NCBI GenBank assembly: GCA_017480485.1
Contig: JAFVAN010000034.1
Span: 1 to 33,657, forward strand
From: Ruminococcus sp.
GTDB lineage: Bacteria; Bacillota_A; Clostridia; Oscillospirales; Ruminococcaceae
Direction: 5' to 3'
Length of the DNA: 33,657 nt
In this document: one piece after another, positions 15,528 to 22,779 of the stretch
Numbering within the stretch: position 1 is the stretch's first letter
How the letters are laid out: each line of letters opens with the position of its first letter
Notes under the pieces: model-generated
Databases searched by the model: none
Seen by the model: only the letters and a program-made list of their open reading frames with translations
Told to the model about the DNA's origin: nothing
Translations under genes and position numbers: made by a program

Positions 15528-17498
15528 TCAAACATTCCGATCTTTCTTCAATCTCTTGTACACCATCGCGCTGATGGGCTCGATACAGACGCGGCCCGAG
15601 AGCGGGAATTTGTTCATCTTCCCCTGCGGGTTCAGCCTTATGTAGAACCTGCCCTCGGGCAGGTCCAGCCAGCGCTCCTCTTCGTAGGGGTTGAAAGCCA
15701 CTACGATGCAGTCCTCCTCGTCCTCCAGCTTGATGGCAATGAAGTTGTCATCGTAGGTGTTGAGGAAGTATAAGCACCGCTCAACATCCCCCTTGGTCCG
15801 CAGCCTGAAAAGCGGGTTGTTCCGCCGCAGGCGTATGAGCATCCTGTAGTAGTTGAATACGTCTATGTTCTCTGCCTTCTGGTCCCACTTGATGGCGTTG
15901 GTGTAGTCGGGGGCGTTGTAGCTGTCGTGGGCCACCCGCGTTACCTCGTTGTCCTCCTCGCCCGGGCCCGGGATGCGGGGCTTCGAGCGCAGGAAATCCT
16001 GACCCAGCTGCAAAAACGGCATCCCCTGAGAGAGGATCGTTATCGCCGCCGCAAGCTTGTCCATCTTCTTGCGGGTGTCGCGGTCAAAGTGCTTGGCGCA
16101 GATCGACAGCTTGTCCCAAAGGGTGTGGTTGTCGTGGGCCTCGCAGTAGTTCACGGCCTGAGAGGGCTCGAAGGCCCAGCAGGCCTCCTGTGCGTCCTTC
16201 AGCTGCCAGTGAGGCACCGACCCCGCTATCCCCCGCCTGAGGACGTGGAAGGCGTTGCGGTTGCCGCTGACAAAGCCGATGTCATATGGGTTGAAGGTGC
16301 CGCCCTTCACGGCGTCGCGTATGTTGTCGTTGAAAAGGCCCACCCGCCCGAAGCTGTAGGAATTCCATTTATACGCCAGCTTGTCGGAGGGCAGGGGGCT
16401 CTCGCCGCCTGTCCAGCCCTCGCCGTACATCAGCAGCGGCGGATCAAACTTGTTAAGCTCGTCGCGGATAAGGTTCACGGTCTCGATATCGTGCAGGGCC
16501 ATCAGGTCAAAGCGGAAGCCGTCCAGCTTGTACTCGGTGGCCAAGAATTTCAGGGAGTTTATCATGAAGCGGCGGTACATCAGGTGGTCGGAGGCGGTCT
16601 CGTTGCCGCAGCCGGAGCCGTTTGAGAAGCTGCCGTCGCTGTTCAGCCTGTGATAGTAGTAGGGGAAGGTCTTGTGGAAGGCGCTGTCCCGGGTGTGATA
16701 GGTGTGGTTGTAGACCACGTCCATAATGACGCCGATGCCGTTCTTGTGGAGGGTCATCACCAGCTCCTTGAACTCTCGGATGCGGCTGCGGGGGTCAAAG
16801 GGGTCGGTGGAGTAGGAGCCCTCGAGGCAGTTGTAGTTCAGGGGATCGTAGCCCCAGTTATACTGCGGCTTGTCGGGTCTGCTCTCGTCCACGGTGAAGT
16901 AGTCGAAGACGGGCAGCAGCTGAACGTGGGTGACGCCCAGCTCTTTAAGGTGGTCCAGACAGGTCCTTACCCCGAGGTAGGAGGTACCGCTCTCCTTGAA
17001 GGCGGCAAAGCGGCCCCGCTCGTCAAGGGGGACGCCGCTGGAGGGGTCTGCGGAAAAGTCACGGACGTGGCACTCGTAGACCACGGCGTCGCAGGCGTTC
17101 TCGCAGATGGGTCTCTTGGTCTCGCTCCAGCCCATAGGGTTGGTGCGGGAGAGGTCGGTGATATAGCCCCTCTTGCCGTTCACTCCGCAGGCGCGGGCAT
17201 AGATGTCGATGGTCTCAAATTTTGTGCGGTTGTCGAACTCGAAGGTAAAGGTATAATACACGTCGTCGGCGCGGCGCATGAGCTCGACGTACCAGACGCC
17301 CCTTTCCAGCCGCTCCATAGGCAGTATCTCGATGAGGTTGCTGCCCTCGCCGTCCAGATAGAGCTTCAGGTACACGCCGGTGGCAAGGGGCGACCAGGTC
17401 TTGAAGACAGTCTTCCCCTCGTGGAAGCTGACGCCCAAGTCGTCGCCGTCGTAGGCATAATTTTTATCAAATTGTGCGTAGTCTTTTATCTGATACAT
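15528..17498 (-). CDS. pulA: Type I pullulanase (GH13), intracellular debranching enzyme
   Basis: A 656-residue alpha-amylase-superfamily enzyme that cleaves alpha-1,6 branches in maltodextrins or glycogen. An N-terminal beta-sandwich region (about 15-110, CBM48-like) is followed by the TIM barrel. The type I pullulanase signature YNWGYDP is at 213-219, the region I VVYNH at 261-265, the nucleophile D331 (DGFRFD), the acid E360 (MYGEGW) and D456 (EAHDNH). There is no signal peptide, so it works in the cytoplasm on imported oligosaccharides or stored glycogen. AAGGATG lies 8 nt before the ATG. It is preceded by a 246-bp repeat-filled gap, so it is probably transcribed separately from the phospholipid genes. 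Confidence 0.93.
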   Translation of the reverse strand: MYQIKDYAQFDKNYAYDGDDLGVSFHEGKTVFKTWSPLATGVYLKLYLDGEGSNLIEILPMERLERGVWYVELMRRADDVYYTFTFEFDNRTKFETIDIYARACGVNGKRGYITDLSRTNPMGWSETKRPICENACDAVVYECHVRDFSADPSSGVPLDERGRFAAFKESGTSYLGVRTCLDHLKELGVTHVQLLPVFDYFTVDESRPDKPQYNWGYDPLNYNCLEGSYSTDPFDPRSRIREFKELVMTLHKNGIGVIMDVVYNHTYHTRDSAFHKTFPYYYHRLNSDGSFSNGSGCGNETASDHLMYRRFMINSLKFLATEYKLDGFRFDLMALHDIETVNLIRDELNKFDPPLLMYGEGWTGGESPLPSDKLAYKWNSYSFGRVGLFNDNIRDAVKGGTFNPYDIGFVSGNRNAFHVLRRGIAGSVPHWQLKDAQEACWAFEPSQAVNYCEAHDNHTLWDKLSICAKHFDRDTRKKMDKLAAAITILSQGMPFLQLGQDFLRSKPRIPGPGEEDNEVTRVAHDSYNAPDYTNAIKWDQKAENIDVFNYYRMLIRLRRNNPLFRLRTKGDVERCLYFLNTYDDNFIAIKLEDEEDCIVVAFNPYEEERWLDLPEGRFYIRLNPQGKMNKFPLSGRVCIEPISAMVYKRLKKDRNV

Positions 17499-17527
17499 CA
17501 GAGAGCATCCTTTGTTTTGTTAGATTG

Positions 17528-17770
17528 TTCGCGGTTTGACCGATAGTTTTGTGCGTGTTTCGCGGGGTCCGCGACTTAGGGGCGCTGCCTGGACCTGCCA
17601 AGGGCTAAGGCCGCCCTTGGAACCGGCCAATTTGCCGCAGTTGTGCTGACTTTTTCACTTCATTGGCTCGACAAGCCTTCTGAGGACCCCGTTCCGCGAG
17701 GGAGTCCCCGCACATCACACCGTTGTAAACGAGCTTGCGAGTGCTCACGCGTCCTGCGCCGTGCGCGCTA
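17528..17770 (+). repeat. Composite repeat: R-D followed by R-C
   Basis: R-D runs from TTCGCGGTTTGACCGATAG (17528) to about 17688 and includes the hairpin CCAAGGGC/GCCCTTGG (17598-17620, loop TAAGGCC). R-C follows directly with TTCCGCGAGGGAG, CACATCACACCGTTG, GAGCTTGCGAGTGCTC and ACGCG. The same R-D then R-C order occurs at 28692-28975. The end of the element lies inside the phosphatidylserine decarboxylase gene: its TGA stop (17745-17747, minus) is part of the GTGCTCACGCG module. This repeat fills the whole gap up to the pullulanase gene. Confidence 0.85.
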
Positions 17771-18632
17771 GCACAGCTATTCTTTCGCCTTGGAGCACCT
17801 TTGTTTCAAAGCCCTCCTTGGTGTTCACCAGCAGGTCTTCGTCTACGACTGCCTTGCCCTTTTCCAGCAGCAGTATTATGGTGGAGCCGCCGAACTCAAA
17901 ATAGCCCTTCTCCTCGCCCTTGCGGACCGTCCTTCTGCCGTAGGGGTGCATATTGGTTATCTTGCCCACCAGTGTGGCGCCTACCTCCATCTGGATCACG
18001 TCCCCGAACTGCTTGGTCCTGATGATGCAGTATTCGCGGCAGTTCTCCTTGTAAACAGGCAGGTATTTGTTGGCGATGGGGTTCACGGTGTGCAGCACGC
18101 CGCTGATGGTCCTGTTGCGGCTCTTTTCGCCGTCGGCGCAGTAGCAGTAGCGGTGATAGTCGTCGGGAGAGAGCCTGATTATCACGGCTGTGCCCCCGTT
18201 ATACCGCTCCGCCAGCTTGGAGTCCCGCAGCAGCGAGCCCACGGTGTAGACCGAATTTTTTACTACAAATTCGCTGGAATTGGTGATCCTGTAGGCGCTC
18301 ACCTTTCCGTCCGAGGGGGCGATGAGCACGCTCTTGTCCCGGTCAACGCGCCTGCGGCCCGGCTTTATCTTTCTTACAAAGAAGTCGTTGAAGGAATAAT
18401 ACTTCCTGTTCTCGAAGTCGAAGATGTCGATGTCGTTGCGCTCGGCAAAGCGGAGCACAAAGGCAGCTGACAGGCGGCCGTCGAGGAAGAACCTCATAAG
18501 CTTTGAAAAGATCGGCAGCGAGGCTACCTTCATGGCGCATCTGCCTGCGGTGGAGCCGTAGAGCTTTGCCAGCAGCTCGTCCTGGCCCGTGGTCTGTTCA
18601 AATTCGTTTCCTTTTCTGTCCCGGTATCTCAT
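17745..18632 (-). CDS. psd: Phosphatidylserine decarboxylase
   Basis: A 295-residue pyruvoyl enzyme that turns phosphatidylserine into phosphatidylethanolamine. The self-cleavage site is GGST (248-251), where S250 becomes the pyruvoyl group of the alpha chain. D108 (PSDGKV) and H160 (DDYHRYC) complete the processing triad. The length fits the longer, type II-like group of Gram-positives. AGGAGG precedes the ATG. It is the last gene after pssA (31-nt gap). The final residues RTAQDA and the stop codon come from a dispersed R-C repeat, so the original C-terminus has been replaced or extended; the catalytic core is intact. Confidence 0.94.
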   Translation of the reverse strand: MRYRDRKGNEFEQTTGQDELLAKLYGSTAGRCAMKVASLPIFSKLMRFFLDGRLSAAFVLRFAERNDIDIFDFENRKYYSFNDFFVRKIKPGRRRVDRDKSVLIAPSDGKVSAYRITNSSEFVVKNSVYTVGSLLRDSKLAERYNGGTAVIIRLSPDDYHRYCYCADGEKSRNRTISGVLHTVNPIANKYLPVYKENCREYCIIRTKQFGDVIQMEVGATLVGKITNMHPYGRRTVRKGEEKGYFEFGGSTIILLLEKGKAVVDEDLLVNTKEGFETKVLQGERIAVLARTAQDA

Positions 18633-18663
18633 GGTGAATATTCCTCCTGTCAGATCTCGGCGC

Positions 18664-19296
18664 TTACTTCTTGCCGCCGTACATGGTTATATATCCGATG
18701 AATATTATCGCGCCGATGGTGAACAGCACGATAATGCCTCTCATCGACAGCTTCTTTACCTTGATGTTGAGTACGAACAGCACGGCCATAAGTATCATAA
18801 AGCCCTGAAAAACGTAAGGATAAGCGGCTCTGGGGATGTTGTGCCTTCCCATGAATATCAGTGGCAGCACGATAGAGGTGGAGGTGATGGGCAGGCCCTG
18901 ATACTCCTTTCTGTTCTCGGTGGTCGAGCGCTGGCGCTCCTCCTCCATAACGTTGAAATAGCCCAGCCTTATGAGGCCGCAGAGGACTATCAGCAGAGAG
19001 GAGATCATGCCGAGGCCGTGGTTGAAGCCGTAGTGATAGCCGATGCAGGCAGGCAGCACGCCAAAGCACACCAGATCTGCCAGAGAGTCTATCTGTATGC
19101 CGAAGACCTTCTCTTGGTCGGTGCGGTCCTTTTTGGAGCGGGCTATCTTTCCGTCAAACAGGTCGCAGATGCCCGAAAGCACCAGACACAGAAAGGCGGC
19201 GCTCTCGTTGCCCTCGAATACCTGTGTGATGCCGAACACCGCCGAGCAGAGGCTTATGTATGTCAGCACCACTGTGTAATTATAAAATCCTATCAT
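18664..19296 (-). CDS. pssA: CDP-diacylglycerol-serine O-phosphatidyltransferase
   Basis: A 210-residue integral membrane enzyme that makes phosphatidylserine from CDP-diacylglycerol and serine, supplying Psd encoded next. The CDP-alcohol phosphotransferase motif is complete: D45-x2-D48-G49-x2-A52-R53, then G66, D70 and D74. About six hydrophobic segments are visible. Its ATG overlaps the stop of the upstream UPF0104 gene (19293-19296), and AAGGAGTGA is 6 nt before it. pssA beside psd makes the serine specificity likely. Confidence 0.93.
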   Translation of the reverse strand: MIGFYNYTVVLTYISLCSAVFGITQVFEGNESAAFLCLVLSGICDLFDGKIARSKKDRTDQEKVFGIQIDSLADLVCFGVLPACIGYHYGFNHGLGMISSLLIVLCGLIRLGYFNVMEEERQRSTTENRKEYQGLPITSTSIVLPLIFMGRHNIPRAAYPYVFQGFMILMAVLFVLNIKVKKLSMRGIIVLFTIGAIIFIGYITMYGGKK

Positions 19297-20480
19297 TGCT
19301 TGTCACTCCTTGATCTTACCTTTTCGACTGATTTTTTAACGGCAGTCCCCGATTTTTTAACAGCTGTTCCCACCGTGCTCTTCACGGCTGTGCCGGAGCG
19401 CTTCACGGCGGTGTTCACCACCTGAAGCCTTTCGGCGATGGGCTCCTTTTTGGCGCTGCGGCGTATGGCGATTATGTGGGCGATAAGGGTTATCACTGCC
19501 CCCACTATCAGCAGGCCGTAGAACGAGAGCCCGCGGCTCAGCAGCATTCCCGAGGTCACAAGCTCCGCGCCGAACACACCCTCAAACATCACTATGAAGC
19601 AGGCCTCGGTTATTCCCGCGGCCCCCGGCAGGGGCAGCATCTCGACGGTTATGGCTATCATGGTCTGCAGGGTGATTATGGCGATGAAGCTTGTCCCCGT
19701 GAGCCCGTAAGACTTATATACCACCCAGGTCACCGCAAACAGGAATATCCTTTGGGCGCAGGTCATAAGGAAGATGTTCCAGACCGACCTAAGGTGGGTC
19801 CTGATGTACAGGGAGCCCTCGGTATAGTTATCGCAGATGCGGTTGATCTTCTTGATGGCGCCGTCCAGCTTCTTGTGCCGCAGGATATGCAGCTTTGTCA
19901 GCAGGAAGGCCACCCTTATGGCAAAGCGCCTTGCCCACCGGGGCTTTAAGATCAGCAGCACCAGCCCGGAGATATAGGCGATATTCAGCAGAAAGCCAAC
20001 CAGCAGCAGCCACATCCACTCTCCCACGCTCTTCACCACGAACTCGTGCTCGAAGAGATAGAAGATGACGCCCAGCACCACCAGCACCGCCTTATATGCG
20101 ATGGCGATGACCAGCATCATAAGCGTTGAATAGCCAAGCTTTATGCCGTCCTTTTTCATGTAATACATCTGGGCGGGCTGGCCCCCCGAGGCCGAGGGCG
20201 TGATGTAGCTGTAGAAGAAGCCCACAAAGCTGTATTTCAGGCAGCGTATGAAGGGGGTCTTGTCGCCGAAGAGCCTTAGCATATATTTTATTATCACGGA
20301 TTCTCCCGCCACAAAGCAGAACACGAAGACGGCGCCCAATGCCAGCCACCGCTTGTCCGCTCTGTCCAGGTCGGAGATGATCGTTTCCAGCTCTGCATTC
20401 TTCAGCAGAAGGTGCAGCGTCAGATAGGCGATCAGGATTATGAACAGCACGTTCATAGCATATCCGACGATCTTCTTCAA
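19293..20480 (-). CDS. UPF0104 / lysylphosphatidylglycerol-synthase-type membrane protein (flippase-like)
   Basis: A 395-residue protein with about seven to eight membrane segments, matching the transmembrane half of MprF without the aminoacyl-transferase half. The family moves or flips lipids, but the substrate of stand-alone members is usually unknown. The start codon is TTG (20478-20480) with AGAGGA about 10 nt upstream. The C-terminal 46 residues are a cytoplasmic, very basic tail made of repeats of TAVKRSGTAVK type (about 355-385), encoded by DNA tandem repeats at about 19325-19420. Coupling to pssA and psd suggests a role in distributing phosphatidylserine or phosphatidylethanolamine between leaflets; this is inference. 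Confidence 0.8.
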   Translation of the reverse strand: MKKIVGYAMNVLFIILIAYLTLHLLLKNAELETIISDLDRADKRWLALGAVFVFCFVAGESVIIKYMLRLFGDKTPFIRCLKYSFVGFFYSYITPSASGGQPAQMYYMKKDGIKLGYSTLMMLVIAIAYKAVLVVLGVIFYLFEHEFVVKSVGEWMWLLLVGFLLNIAYISGLVLLILKPRWARRFAIRVAFLLTKLHILRHKKLDGAIKKINRICDNYTEGSLYIRTHLRSVWNIFLMTCAQRIFLFAVTWVVYKSYGLTGTSFIAIITLQTMIAITVEMLPLPGAAGITEACFIVMFEGVFGAELVTSGMLLSRGLSFYGLLIVGAVITLIAHIIAIRRSAKKEPIAERLQVVNTAVKRSGTAVKSTVGTAVKKSGTAVKKSVEKVRSRSDKQ

Positions 20481-20575
20481 ATCTTTTCTTCCTCTTTTCG
20501 TTGTGTTGCCTTTGATGTATCTTTATGGCCCCGAGCCGCTGCGCGGAGAGATCATTCCGCCCGGCTCCTTGGCGC

Positions 20576-21511
20576 TTACAGCAGCATCAGCACGGTATAG
20601 CCCAGCACCAGCTGGAGGATGACGAAGCGGGCCACCACCTGAGTGTCCGACCAGTCCTTGTTCTTTCTTACATGGTCGTGGATGGGGGTCCTTATGCCGC
20701 TCATGAAGCTCTGCTTGTGGGTCAATCTTATCACCGTGAGCTTGACAAGGCCCAAGCCGCCGTCAATTATCATCACCAGCGCGAAGGGGATGAAGAGCAG
20801 AGGCCTGCCGCTGCGCATTGCCAGCAGGGCAATGAACACTCCCACAGAGCGGGAGCCCGCGTCGCCCATCAGCAGGCGGCTGGGGTGGCAGTTGAACCAC
20901 AGATAGGCCGCCAGCACGCCCAGCATGACTATCGAGGGGAAGTAATTGGCCCAGGAGCCCGAGAACAGGAAGATGCTTACCATCGAGAGGGAGGCGCAGA
21001 GCCCGTCCACTCCGTCGGTGCAGTTCACAACATTTATGCTGCCCCAGACCAGCGCCACGCCCAGCAGGGCATAGACGGGCTTCGGCAGGTCGAGGGTGGT
21101 GCCGAAGAAGCCGATCTCGGTATCGTTATGCCAAACGAAGTTCACGGCGACACCCGCCGAGATGACAAGGTCCAGCAGGCCCTTCTTGAGCTCGCCCCAA
21201 GGCATTTTCGCGGCGTCGTCCAGATAGCCCGTGAGCATGGCGGCGAAGATGAGGGCGAGGTAGATGACATTCTCGATGCTCATTTTTGTAAAAAAGGCGC
21301 TGCAAAGCACGAAGACGGAGATAAGTATTATCCCCGCGCCCCTCGGCTTGCCCTGAGAGAGGGCGCCGTTGACAGCGAACTCTCTGCCCTGATCCTTAGG
21401 CAGGAACCCACGGAAGACAACGATGGCCGCCGCGCAGATCAAAAAGCTTGCCGCAAAGGCTATGGCAGCCAGCGGAAAGTCACAATTTTCGGCAAAAAAG
21501 CTATACAACAT
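20576..21511 (-). CDS. MraY/WecA-family glycosyl-1-phosphate transferase (MraY-like)
   Basis: A 311-residue membrane enzyme with about nine to ten membrane segments. The superfamily Mg2+ and catalytic motifs are present: D98-D99 (YLDDAAK), NCTDGVDG (163-170), MGDAGS (216-221). The late cytoplasmic loop reads TPIHDHVRKN (275-284), close to the MraY motif P-x-HHH but with Asp in the middle position. MraY loads phospho-MurNAc-pentapeptide on undecaprenyl phosphate to make lipid I. It lies outside a cell-division cluster and next to phospholipid genes, so it may be a paralogue with another sugar substrate. It has its own promoter at 21558-21586 and is 95 bp upstream of the UPF0104 gene on the same strand. 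Confidence 0.85.
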   Translation of the reverse strand: MLYSFFAENCDFPLAAIAFAASFLICAAAIVVFRGFLPKDQGREFAVNGALSQGKPRGAGIILISVFVLCSAFFTKMSIENVIYLALIFAAMLTGYLDDAAKMPWGELKKGLLDLVISAGVAVNFVWHNDTEIGFFGTTLDLPKPVYALLGVALVWGSINVVNCTDGVDGLCASLSMVSIFLFSGSWANYFPSIVMLGVLAAYLWFNCHPSRLLMGDAGSRSVGVFIALLAMRSGRPLLFIPFALVMIIDGGLGLVKLTVIRLTHKQSFMSGIRTPIHDHVRKNKDWSDTQVVARFVILQLVLGYTVLMLL

Positions 21512-21557
21512 TTTACTTCATTCCTTTAGCGCATACTATCCTACTATACAATATATT

Positions 21558-21586
21558 ATTATACACCATTTGAAGAAAAAATGCAA
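21558..21586 (-). promoter_or_regulatory. Promoter of the MraY-like / phospholipid operon
   Basis: On the minus strand TTGCAT (21581-21586), a 17-bp spacer and TATAAT (21558-21563). The same -35 version, TTGCAT, occurs before the L,D-transpeptidase gene. Confidence 0.75.
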
Positions 21587-21625
21587 ATCTATTCCTACGT
21601 TATTTTGCACAAATTTTCTTTTTAA

Positions 21626-21745
21626 ATCCCCCACCATCTTTCAATCGGGCGCTTGACAAGGTTTTTCGGGCCTCCCCGGAGGGGAGGTGGACGCCTTTGT
21701 GGATGAGGCGGCGGTGCAGCCGTTAGGAGAGTCTTTGTGCGGGTG
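21626..21745 (-). repeat. R-B repeat, copy 2
   Basis: Read on the minus strand it has CTCCTAACGGCTGCACCGCC, the hairpin CCTCCCC/GGGGAGG (21671-21687 on plus), then GATTGAAAGATGGTGGGGGA and TTTAAA. The outer end is thus the same as the right end of copy 1, with one base changed. The following stretch, 21746-21994, shows no gene and no repeat I can place. Confidence 0.75.
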
Positions 21746-21994
21746 CCCTATCAAGGCTGGTGCGGGATCTGTTTCGTCCCCAGCGGGGTGGAGCGGGCCG
21801 GAAGAAGTTGATAATTACGGTGCGAAATTGTTTTCTTAGCAGCCCCAAAGCCCACCACCTGAACAGCCAAGCCATGACCAGCTCAAACAACAGTCCCCCA
21901 AGACTACCGACCGGCTCACCGCAAAAACCCAAACAAAAGGAAAACCAGCAAGCGCCCCTTGACCTTGAAATCGCAACAAAATGCCCGACCGGGA

Positions 21995-22112
21995 GATAAG
22001 GACAGGGGAGCGCGAGGGGGAGACCTTAGGAGGGGAACTTCGCTGCTGAACGAGCCTATCAAAATGACCCGTTCCTCTCCTATGGTCTCCCCCTCGCAAC
22101 GAAAGCGCAAAA
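21995..22112 (+). repeat. R-A hairpin repeat, copy 2 (diverged, structure kept)
   Basis: Flanks match copy 1 (GATAAGG, then AGGGGAGCGCGAGGGGGA; right side CCCCCTCGCAAC), but the loop is unrelated. Both arms lack the same base pair relative to copy 1: GGGGGAGACC with GGTCTCCCCC, against GGGGGAGGACC with GGTCCTCCCCC. The stem still pairs over 22 positions with the T-T mismatch in the same place. Confidence 0.8.
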
Positions 22113-22246
22113 TGAGCAGGCCGCATAAAGTGAGGGAACGAGGAAGAACCCCTCCGTCTCGGCTGGCGCCGAGCCACCTCCCCTTCTAGATGCCAGAAAT
22201 TAGAAACTAGAAGCCAGAGAAAGGATTATAGCTTCTGGTGGGCCCC

Positions 22247-22376
22247 AGTTCCGCGAGGGAGCCTTCGCGGTCTCCACCGTTGTAAACGAGCTTGCGAGTG
22301 CTCACGCGACTTGCCCCGTCGGGGCACCGACCGAGCTTGCGAGTGCTCACGCGAATTGCGCCGTGCGCGCTAGCGA
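22247..22376 (+). repeat. R-C modular palindromic repeat, with internal duplication
   Basis: It starts GTTCCGCGAGGGAG, has CACCGTTGTAAACGAG, then the unit GAGCTTGCGAGTGCTCACGCG-type (described in two parts: GAGCTTGCGAGTGCTC and ACGCG) twice. The first unit is followed by the hairpin GCCCCGTCGGGGC and the second by AATTGCGCCGTGCGCGCTAGC. It ends 10 bp before the -35 box of the trpB leader. Confidence 0.8.
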
Positions 22377-22386
22377 AAAAAAGGGG

Positions 22387-22415
22387 TTGACAAATTGGGA
22401 GTTTGGGTGTATAAT
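22387..22415 (+). promoter_or_regulatory. Consensus promoter of the T-box/trpB transcript
   Basis: Perfect TTGACA (22387-22392), 17 bp, perfect TATAAT (22410-22415). Confidence 0.9.
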
Positions 22416-22422
22416 ATGATTA

Positions 22423-22710
22423 CTTTGAAAATATCCTAAACCGATGAAGAAGAGTAAGTAGCTTTTAGCTTCAGTTTTCAGAGAGCTGCCGTGTGCTGCG
22501 AGGCAGCAGCTGTGCTTTTAGCGAATGGACTTCCGAGGGTGACCGAAAGCCTTGTGGCAAGTAGCAGTCAACGGGTGTGCTGCTCCCGTTATCAAAGCAG
22601 GCTCGTATGTCGGTACGAGCGCCGAGCGGGCGCGTTTGCGCCAAATTGGGTGGCACCGCAGGAACCTATCCCCTGTCCCATGTTTTTTGGGATGGGGTTT
22701 TTTGTGTTTT
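22423..22710 (+). promoter_or_regulatory. tRNA-Trp-responsive T-box leader
   Basis: The leader has the AGTA element (about 22450) and a specifier loop with the triplet TGG at 22526-22528 in GAATGGAC. The T-box sequence GGGTGGCACCGC is at 22648-22659, and a terminator has arms CCCCTGTCCCA and TGGGATGGGG (22670-22697) followed by six T. The bulge TGGC (22651-22654) pairs with a tRNA ending GCCA, which fits tRNA-Trp. When uncharged tRNA-Trp binds, the antiterminator forms and trpB is expressed; when it is charged, transcription stops. Confidence 0.92.
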
Positions 22711-22779
22711 TTGTCCATCTGTGCCGCCGAATCTTTTTGCAAGGGCACTGAAAAATTTTTTAAGAAAGAGGTAATCACT

